A stretch of DNA of 11,201 bases from an uncultured Pseudorhodoferax sp. GTDB lineage: Bacteria; Pseudomonadota; Gammaproteobacteria; Burkholderiales; Burkholderiaceae. Position numbers and translations under genes: made by a program. Location: NCBI GenBank assembly GCA_913776795.1, contig CAJYRH010000028.1, positions 1 through 11,201 on the forward strand, given 5' to 3'. Shown in pieces: positions 6,592-11,201 of the stretch. The notes beneath the pieces are model-generated. The model saw nothing but the letters and a program-made list of their open reading frames with translations. It was not told the DNA's origin and made no database searches. Numbering within the stretch: the stretch's first letter is position 1; every line of letters starts with the position of its first letter.

Positions 6592-7555
6592 AGTCGAGCT
6601 TGGCGCCCGAAGCCTTCACCGCGGCGGCCCAGCGCGGCGTCTCGGCCGCCAGGAACCTGCCGAAGTCCGCGCTGCCCAGGTAGGCCGGGTCGGCGCCCTG
6701 GGCCACCATGCGGCTCCTGACCTCGGGGTTGTTCAGCACCTGGCCGAAGGCGTCGCTGAGCTTGGCCGTGACATCGGCCGGCAGCCCGGCCGGCGCCAGG
6801 AAGCCGTAGAAGCCCACCACCTCGAAGCCCTTGAAACCCGACTCGATCACCGTGGGCACATCGGGCAGCGCCGGGTTGCGCTCGCGGCTCGTCACGGCCA
6901 GCGCGCGCACCTTGCCCTGCTTGGCGTAGGCCGCGGCCTGCGGAATGGATTCGGCCATGAACTGCACCTGCCCGGCCATGAGGTCGGTGAAGGCCGGCGC
7001 GCTGCCGCGGTAGGGGATGTGGACCATGAACAGGCCGGCCGCGTTCTTGAACATCTCGGGCACCAGATGGCTGATGCCGCCGTTGCCGGCCGAGCCGTAG
7101 TTGACCTGGCCCGGCCTGGCCTTGGCGTAGTCGCTGAACTCCTTGAGGGTCTTGACCGGCAGCTGCGGCGTGACCAGCAGCGCCAGCGGCTGCATGGCCG
7201 TGCGCGCGATGGGCGTGAAGTCCTTGAGGGTGGCGTAGGGTAGGCGGCTGTACAGCGCGGGGTTGATCACCATCACCCCGGTGTTGGCCAGCATCAACGT
7301 GTAGCCGTCGGGCGCGGCCTTCATGACGTCCTGGGCGCCCACGGTGCCGCCGGCGCCGGATTTGTAGTCGACGACGATGGGCTGGCCCAGCACCGCCTGC
7401 AGCTTGTCGGCCAAGAGGCGCGCATGCTGGTCCAGCGGGCCGCCGGCAGGAAAGCCGATGACGATGCGGATGGGCTTCTCAGGGAAGGCGGCCTGGGCCA
7501 GCGGGGCCAGCGCCAGCAGCGCGCAGGCGGCCAGTCGCCGCAGGGTCTTGGGCAT
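6590..7555 (-). CDS. Bug-family tripartite tricarboxylate transporter substrate-binding protein (TctC-like)
   Basis: The protein has 321 residues with a Sec signal peptide ([22 protein letters not shown], cleavage after residue 22) for export to the periplasm. The mature part follows the Bug/TctC pattern: [29 protein letters not shown] (24-52), [30 protein letters not shown] (61-90), [14 protein letters not shown] (151-164), [22 protein letters not shown] (179-200), and [27 protein letters not shown] (233-259). Such proteins bind small carboxylates or related ligands between two lobes and, where TctA/TctB partners exist, feed them to uptake. No membrane partner is in this window, so it is an orphan binding protein. 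The start at 7555 is fixed by GAGGAG seven bases upstream and by the signal peptide; the frame stays open far upstream but that part is antisense to the deaminase gene. Ligand unknown; proximity to a purine deaminase and purT hints at a purine-derived ligand. Confidence 0.93.
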   Translation of the reverse strand: MPKTLRRLAACALLALAPLAQAAFPEKPIRIVIGFPAGGPLDQHARLLADKLQAVLGQPIVVDYKSGAGGTVGAQDVMKAAPDGYTLMLANTGVMVINPALYSRLPYATLKDFTPIARTAMQPLALLVTPQLPVKTLKEFSDYAKARPGQVNYGSAGNGGISHLVPEMFKNAAGLFMVHIPYRGSAPAFTDLMAGQVQFMAESIPQAAAYAKQGKVRALAVTSRERNPALPDVPTVIESGFKGFEVVGFYGFLAPAGLPADVTAKLSDAFGQVLNNPEVRSRMVAQGADPAYLGSADFGRFLAAETPRWAAAVKASGAKLD

Positions 7556-7586
7556 CGTTCGTCTCCTCTCGTGGTGCGAAGCGGCG

Positions 7587-7592
7587 ATCATA
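7587..7592 (-). promoter_or_regulatory. Candidate -10 element of the Bug-family gene
   Basis: TATGAT on the minus strand matches 5 of 6 consensus bases. It lies in the 168-bp gap between the binding-protein gene and the divergent deaminase gene, and would give a leader of about 25 bases including the strong GAGGAG ribosome site. There is no obvious -35. It is followed by CGCCGC, much like the tarD promoter (TAGGAT-CGCTGC). Confidence 0.4.
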
Positions 7593-7686
7593 GGACCGCC
7601 CTGCCCCGCCCCCGGACGCAGCATGGCGGATCCAGGCTGCGCCGGACGCCGGGCGGAAGGAGCACGGGCCCGCCGGGCACAGCGGT

Positions 7687-7695
7687 TGCTATCCT
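7687..7695 (+). promoter_or_regulatory. Candidate extended -10 element of the deaminase gene
   Basis: TG-C-TATCCT has the TGn extension plus a hexamer matching 4 of 6 consensus bases. Transcription would begin about 22 bases before the ATG at 7724. No -35 is seen, as is common for extended -10 promoters. The leader has no clear Shine-Dalgarno sequence. Confidence 0.38.
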
Positions 7696-7723
7696 GCCGC
7701 GTCCACCCCGCCACGGCCATGCG

Positions 7724-9145
7724 ATGACCCACACCCCGCCACCACCAGTCCCTTTGCTGATCCTGCGCCATGCCGATGTGCTGGTGACGATGGACGATGC
7801 GCGCCGTGAGATCGAGGATGGCGCCGTCGTGGTGCAGGGGCCGGCGATCGCCTGGGTCGGCAACAGCGATGCGCTGCCCGCGCCCTATGCCCAGGCGCTG
7901 GCCGCGGGCCGGGCCGAGGCCATCGACCTGCATGGCCATGTGCTGATGCCGGGCCTCGTCAACACCCACCACCACATGGTCCAGAGCCTCACGCGTGCGG
8001 TGCCCGAAGCACAGGACGCCGAGCTGTTCGGCTGGCTCGGCAGCCTGTACCCGCTGTGGGCGCGCCTCACGCCCGAGATGGTCCACGTATCGACGAAGAC
8101 GGCGATGGCCGAGCTGCTGCTGTCGGGCTGCACCACCACCAGCGACCACCTGTACCTGTATCCCAACGGCAGCCGTCTGGAGGACGCGATCGAGGCCGCA
8201 GCCGCCATGGGCATGCGGTTTCACGCCGCGCGCGGCAGCATGAGCGTGGGCAGCAGCGCCGGTGGCCTGCCGCCGGACGAGGTGGTCGAGCGCGAGGACG
8301 CGATCCTGGCCGACAGCCAGCGCCTGATCGAGCGCTGGCATGACCCGGCGCGCCACGCCATGCTGCGGATCGTGCTGGCGCCCTGCTCGCCGTTCTCGGT
8401 CTCGCGCGACCTCATGCGCGCCTCGGCCGAACTGGCGCGCGCCACCGGCGTCTCGCTGCACACCCACCTGGCCGAGAACGACAACGACATCGCCTATTCG
8501 CGCGAGAAGTTCAGCATGACGCCGGCCGAGTACGCCGAGGACCTGGGCTGGGTCGGCCGCGATGTCTGGCATGCGCACTGCGTCAAGCTGGACGAGGCCG
8601 GCATCCGCCTGTTCGGCCGCACCGGCACCGGAGTGGCGCACTGCCCCTGCAGCAACATGCGGCTGGCCTCGGGCATCGCGCCCGTGGGCGCCATGCGCCG
8701 CGCCGGCGTGCCAGTGGGCCTGGGCGTGGACGGCAGCGCCAGCAACGACGGCGGCCACATGCTGGGTGAGGCGCGCCAGGCCCTGCTGCTCGCGCGCGTG
8801 GGCTTCGGCCCGGCCGCGATGACGGCGCGCGAGGCGCTGGAGATCGCCACGCGCGGCGGCGCCCAGGTGCTGGGCCGCGACGACATCGGCGCGCTGGCGC
8901 CGGGCATGTCGGCCGACCTCGTGGCCTTCGACCTGCGCGGCGTGGGCCATGCAGGCGCCGGCCACGACCCGGTGGCGGCGCTGGTGTTCTGCCAGCCGGC
9001 CAACGCCGCGCTGTCGGTCATCAACGGCCGCGTGCGCGTGCGCCACGGGCACCTGGTGGACTGCGAGCTGGCACCGCTGCTGCAGCAGCACCGCGCCCTG
9101 GCCCGGCAGCTGCTCGAGGCGGCGCGGCACCCGCACACGGCCTAG
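7724..9145 (+). CDS. 8-oxoguanine deaminase-type amidohydrolase
   Basis: The family converts 8-oxoguanine to urate and ammonia, clearing oxidised guanine in the cytoplasm. The 473-residue protein is a complete ATZ/TRZ-type amidohydrolase: an N-terminal beta-sandwich strand (LILRHADVLVTMDDARREIEDGAVVVQGPAIAWVG, 12-46), then the metal-dependent barrel with PGLVNTHHHMVQSLTRAVP (76-94, HxH = His82/His84), His248 in LHTHLAEND, His285 in VWHAHCVKL, and Asp336 in GLGVDGSASNDG, ending with GALAPGMSADLVAFDL. The stretches NTHHHMVQSLTRAVP, SREKFSMTPAEYAEDLGWVG and AHCPCSNMRLASGIAPV are those of proteins assigned as 8-oxoguanine deaminase; isocytosine or other guanine-like substrates remain possible. 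The ATG at 7724 is chosen because the family starts here; the frame is open to 7424 but lies in the divergent promoter region. The N-terminal Pro run (PPPPVP) is slightly unusual. Confidence 0.9.
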   Translation: MTHTPPPPVPLLILRHADVLVTMDDARREIEDGAVVVQGPAIAWVGNSDALPAPYAQALAAGRAEAIDLHGHVLMPGLVNTHHHMVQSLTRAVPEAQDAELFGWLGSLYPLWARLTPEMVHVSTKTAMAELLLSGCTTTSDHLYLYPNGSRLEDAIEAAAAMGMRFHAARGSMSVGSSAGGLPPDEVVEREDAILADSQRLIERWHDPARHAMLRIVLAPCSPFSVSRDLMRASAELARATGVSLHTHLAENDNDIAYSREKFSMTPAEYAEDLGWVGRDVWHAHCVKLDEAGIRLFGRTGTGVAHCPCSNMRLASGIAPVGAMRRAGVPVGLGVDGSASNDGGHMLGEARQALLLARVGFGPAAMTAREALEIATRGGAQVLGRDDIGALAPGMSADLVAFDLRGVGHAGAGHDPVAALVFCQPANAALSVINGRVRVRHGHLVDCELAPLLQQHRALARQLLEAARHPHTA

Positions 9146-9158
9146 TGGCCCGCGCGGC

Positions 9159-9164
9159 TATGCT
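9159..9164 (+). promoter_or_regulatory. Candidate -10 element of the DUF72 gene
   Basis: TATGCT (4 of 6 consensus bases) lies in the 46-bp gap between the deaminase stop and the DUF72 start and would begin transcription close to 9171. No -35 is visible, and the DUF72 gene may simply be read from the deaminase promoter. Confidence 0.25.
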
Positions 9165-9180
9165 GCGGGGCTTCGCAGCA
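9161..9180 (+). repeat. Hairpin (7-bp stem, 6-base loop) just before the DUF72 ribosome site
   Basis: TGCTGCG and CGCAGCA are perfect reverse complements around GGGCTT. The hairpin begins 16 bases after the deaminase stop and ends on the first base of the AGGAGA ribosome site of the next gene. There is no T run, so it is not a standard terminator. It could stabilise the upstream mRNA, modulate translation of DUF72, or be an operator. Confidence 0.5.
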
Positions 9181-9191
9181 GGAGACCCGCA

Positions 9192-9977
9192 ATGAGCATC
9201 CGTGTCGGCATTGGCGGCTGGACCTTCGAGCCCTGGCGCAACAACTTCTTCCCGGCCGGCCTGCCGCACAGCCAGGAGCTGCACTTCGCGAGCCGCGCCG
9301 TCACGGCCATCGAGATCAACGGCACCTACTACAGCACGCAGTCGCCCAAGAGCTTCGCGCGCTGGCGCGACGAGACGCCCGACGGCTTCGTGTTCTCGGT
9401 CAAGGCCAACCGCTTCGCGACCAACCGGCGCGTGCTGGCCGATGCGGGCGAGTCCATCACGCGCTTCGTCGAGAGCGGGCTGTCCGAGCTCGGCAGGAAG
9501 CTCGGCCCCATCGTCTGGCAATTCGCGCCGACCAAGCAATTCGACCCGCACGACTTCGGCGCCTTCCTCGCCCTGCTGCCCAAGGCCGTGGACGGCCTGG
9601 CGCTGCGCCATGTGCTGGACGTGCGGCACGCCAGCTTCATGGTGCCCGCCTACCTCGCGCTGGCCCGCCGGTACGGCTGCGCGACGGTGTTCGCGGATTC
9701 GGACAAGTACCCGAGCTTCGCCGACGTGACCGGCGACTTCGTCTATGCCCGGCTGATGCAGAGCCAGGCCGACCGTGCGACCGGCTACGACGCCGAGCGG
9801 CTGGACCGCTGGGCCGATGTGGCGCGCGACTGGGCCAGGGGAGCCACACCCGCTGGCGCGCCGCTGGTGGAGCCCGCACCCTCCAGCACCGCGCCGCGCG
9901 ACGTGTTCATGTTCTTCATCAACGGCGCGAAGGAGCGCGCGCCCGCGGCGGCGCAGGCGCTGATCGCCCGGCTCTGA
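9192..9977 (+). CDS. DUF72 (YecE-like) family protein
   Basis: The 261-residue protein shows the DUF72 signature set in order: VGIGGWTFEPWR (5-16), FASRAVTAIEINGTYYSTQSPKSFARWRDETPDGFVFSVKANR (32-74), LGPIVWQFAPTKQF (104-117), HVLDVRHASF (140-149), TVFADSDKYP (165-174), VYARLMQSQ (184-192) and VFMFFINGAKERAPAAAQALIARL (238-261). Proteins of this family adopt a TIM-barrel-like fold and have no established biochemical role. The start is supported by AGGAGA seven bases upstream. No signal peptide or membrane segment is seen, so it should be cytoplasmic. The broken LacI gene begins ten bases after its stop, suggesting joint transcription. Confidence 0.93.
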   Translation: MSIRVGIGGWTFEPWRNNFFPAGLPHSQELHFASRAVTAIEINGTYYSTQSPKSFARWRDETPDGFVFSVKANRFATNRRVLADAGESITRFVESGLSELGRKLGPIVWQFAPTKQFDPHDFGAFLALLPKAVDGLALRHVLDVRHASFMVPAYLALARRYGCATVFADSDKYPSFADVTGDFVYARLMQSQADRATGYDAERLDRWADVARDWARGATPAGAPLVEPAPSSTAPRDVFMFFINGAKERAPAAAQALIARL

Positions 9978-9987
9978 GACGCACCGC

Positions 9988-11007
9988 ATGCCGCCAGCAC
10001 GCAAGCGCTCCGCCACCATCCGCGACGTGGCCCGGGCCGCGGAGGTCTCGACCGCCACCGTCTCCAAGTTCGTCAACGGCAGCCAGCGCTTCTCGGCCGA
10101 TGTGGAGGCGCGCGTTACCAGGGCCGTGCAGGCGCTGGGCTAGTCGCTGAACCCGATGGCGCGCGGCATCACCACGGGGCAGAGCGGCAACATCGGCATC
10201 GTGATCCTGGACATCCGCAACCCGCACTTCACGAGCATGGTGAAGGGCGCGGCGCGCGGTGCCGCCGCTGCCGGGCTGAACCTCATCGTCGCCGACGCCG
10301 CGGAGAGCAAGGCGCCCGAACTCGCGGTGCTGCGCGCACTGGCGCGGCGCGTCGACGGCCTGATCGTCAGTGCGCGGCTGCCGCAGCCCGTGCTGCAGGC
10401 GCTGTTCGACACCGGCACGCCCGTGGTGTTCTACGGCGGCCCGCCGCCCGATCCGGCCTACCACAGCGTGTGCTGCGACAACTACCTGGCCGGCCGCATG
10501 CTGGGCCGGCACCTGCGCGACCGCGGCCACCGGCGCATCGGCTACCTGGGCTTTCCCACCGCGCCCTGGAGCGCCGAGCGCTGGCAGGGCGTGCAGGACG
10601 CCTTCGCGGGCGAAGAGGCGCACTTCACCGCGCACGAGGCCACCGCGCCCGTCGCGTCCGAGGGTGAGCGGCTGGCGTCGCTGGTGCTGCTGTCGGGCGA
10701 GCGGCCCGACGCCGTGGTCGCCTTCAACGACCTGCTGGCCCTGGGCCTGCTGGCGGAGGCCCGTGCGCTGGGCGTGCGCGTGCCCGGGCAGGTGGCGCTG
10801 GCCGGCTTCGACAACATCGACTACGGCCGCCTGGGCAGCCCCTCGCTGACCAGCGTGGACATGGCCAGCGAGGCCGTCGGCGAGACGGCGATGCAGCGCC
10901 TGGCCGAACTGATCCACGGCGCGCTGCCGCCGGCACAGCAGCACGCCCATGTGCTGGACTGCCGGCTCATCGTGCGTGAATCCACGACGCGCCTGCCCCC
11001 CGGGTAA
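9988..11007 (+). pseudogene. LacI-family transcriptional repressor interrupted by an in-frame TAG at codon 52
   Basis: The frame begins at ATG 9988, ten bases after the DUF72 stop, and encodes a typical LacI helix-turn-helix (ATIRDVARAAEVSTATVSKFVNGSQRFSADVEARVTRAVQALG, residues 9-51). TAG at 10141-10143 then ends it where the family has the tyrosine of LGYxPNxxAR. The same frame continues uninterrupted (SLNPMARGITTGQSGNIGIVILDIRNPHF...) through the whole periplasmic-binding-like core (VAFNDLLALGLL, VALAGFDNIDYGRLGSPSLTSVDM) to TAA at 11005-11007; with a residue at codon 52 it would be 339 residues, normal length. A TAC to TAG change explains everything. A core-only protein could start at ATG 10156, but has no ribosome site and no DNA-binding part. 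The likely targets are the palindromes at 11063 and 11153. Sequencing error is the main alternative. Confidence 0.85.
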
Positions 11008-11025
11008 TCCCCAGGGTCGTCCGCC

Positions 11026-11054
11026 TTGACCCTGCAAATGTTATCGATCACTAT
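11026..11054 (+). promoter_or_regulatory. Predicted promoter (TTGACC - 17 bp - CACTAT) before the first operator
   Basis: TTGACC matches the -35 consensus at 5 of 6 bases and CACTAT the -10 at 3 of 6, with the ideal 17-bp spacing. The transcription start would fall near 11061, so the palindrome at 11063-11078 would overlap it, the classical position for repression. The controlled gene must start beyond 11201. The weak -10 limits confidence. Confidence 0.45.
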
Positions 11055-11062
11055 CGCTGACG

Positions 11063-11078
11063 AGTTAACCGGTTAACT
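11063..11078. promoter_or_regulatory. LacI-type operator 1: perfect 16-bp palindrome AGTTAACCGGTTAACT
   Basis: The site is fully symmetric around a central CG, the hallmark of LacI-family operators, where the hinge helices insert at the central CpG step. It lies 56 bp after the LacI-family gene and just behind a promoter-like element. It is AT-rich against the GC-rich background, which makes chance occurrence unlikely. Assignment to the neighbouring LacI protein is inference from position. Confidence 0.75.
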
Positions 11079-11152
11079 TTCGTTGCCGGTGCCTCCGCAA
11101 ATAAACACCCGCACAAGCATCGCGCACTGGATGAATCGGCATTGCAACACGA

Positions 11153-11168
11153 AGTTAACCGGTTGACA
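11153..11168. promoter_or_regulatory. LacI-type operator 2: AGTTAACCGGTTGACA
   Basis: This site matches operator 1 at 14 of 16 positions, with an intact left half and core AACCGGTT. Its centre is exactly 90 bp from that of operator 1. A pair of sites at this spacing is compatible with looping by a tetramer or with a second regulated promoter. The right part, TTGACA, is also a perfect -35 hexamer, but no -10 is found 16-18 bp downstream. Confidence 0.7.
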
Positions 11169-11171
11169 GAC

Positions 11172-11201
11172 GGCATGCCGGCTCCGGCGCGCCGGCGTGC
11201 C
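11172..11201 (+). repeat. GC-rich inverted repeat at the window edge
   Basis: GGCATGCCGG (11172-11181) can pair with CCGGCGTGCC (11192-11201) over ten positions with one G-T wobble, around a 10-base loop. A 12-bp perfect palindrome CCGGCGCGCCGG (11184-11195) overlaps it. No T run is visible before the window ends, so it could be leader structure or an attenuating hairpin. Confidence 0.35.

Larger units (their letters stand above)
11008..11201. other. Non-coding regulatory region after the LacI gene, running to the window end
   Basis: No credible coding sequence is present in these 194 bases. The region is visibly less GC-rich than the genes around it (notably 11035-11170) and holds the promoter-like element, two operators and a direct repeat of TATCG (11042-11046 and 11052-11056, spaced one helical turn). 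It ends in a GC-rich hairpin. It is the control region of a gene that starts outside the window. Confidence 0.6.

Noticed and set aside
7517..7540. Lipoprotein-like LAAC (residues 8-11) in the Bug-family signal sequence
   Set aside because: The cysteine comes directly after the positively charged start with no hydrophobic stretch before it; the hydrophobic core follows it and ends in AQA, a normal signal peptidase I site.
7556..9136. Minus-strand reading frame open across the entire deaminase gene and continuous with the Bug-family gene (848 codons in all)
   Set aside because: The translation upstream of residue MPKTLRR is His/Arg/Ala-rich without recognisable domains and is antisense to a clearly real enzyme; the strong ribosome site and signal peptide fix the start at 7555. 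Long open antisense frames are expected at this GC content.
11131..11166. Eleven-codon ORF (ATG AAT CGG ... TGA) between the two operators, as a leader peptide
   Set aside because: No ribosome site, no run of regulatory codons, and it ends inside operator 2; chance is the simpler reading.
11163..11191. Second promoter using TTGACA inside operator 2 as -35
   Set aside because: The bases 16-18 bp downstream are all G/C (around GGCGCG), with no -10 resemblance.

Overview
The base composition (strongly GC-rich, G/C third codon positions throughout) and the gene content (a Bug/TctC-type solute-binding protein, a TarD-type tartrate dehydratase, a DUF72 protein, and single regulators next to their targets) suggest a chromosomal segment of a betaproteobacterium, most likely Burkholderiales/Comamonadaceae. 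That placement is inferred from family knowledge, not from a search. Genes are densely packed on both strands. I see no rRNA, tRNA, CRISPR array, insertion sequence or phage module.

Left part (1-3121). The window opens inside the C-terminal GGDEF domain of a diguanylate cyclase, followed by a small four-helix membrane protein of the phage holin 4_2 (YvlD-like) family. Converging on these from the minus strand is a two-gene unit: a D-tartrate dehydratase of the enolase superfamily (tarD, all catalytic residues visible) and, 24 bp downstream of it, an exported MetX-like alpha/beta hydrolase.

Middle (3122-6551). A LysR-type regulator is divergent from tarD. The 95-bp gap between them carries a perfect 9+9 bp inverted repeat, one arm of which covers the predicted tarD -35 element. 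This looks like a local regulatory circuit. The 3' end of the LysR gene overlaps by 74 bp the convergent gene for an MscS-type mechanosensitive channel. Upstream of that lies purT (formate-dependent GAR transformylase), with a clear intrinsic terminator behind it.

Right part (6590-11201). A Bug-family periplasmic binding protein lies just upstream of purT on the same strand and is divergent from an 8-oxoguanine-deaminase-type amidohydrolase. A DUF72 protein follows, then a LacI-family repressor gene that is interrupted by an in-frame TAG exactly at the conserved tyrosine of the LGYxxN hinge motif. Downstream, a 194-bp non-coding stretch carries a promoter-like element and two near-identical LacI-type palindromes (core AACCGGTT) exactly 90 bp apart, evidently controlling a gene that starts beyond the window.

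The most interesting points are the broken LacI gene beside intact operators, the tarD/LysR/exported-hydrolase locus, and the grouping of a purine deaminase with a solute-binding protein and purT. Nothing in the window compels the claim of a wholly new system.
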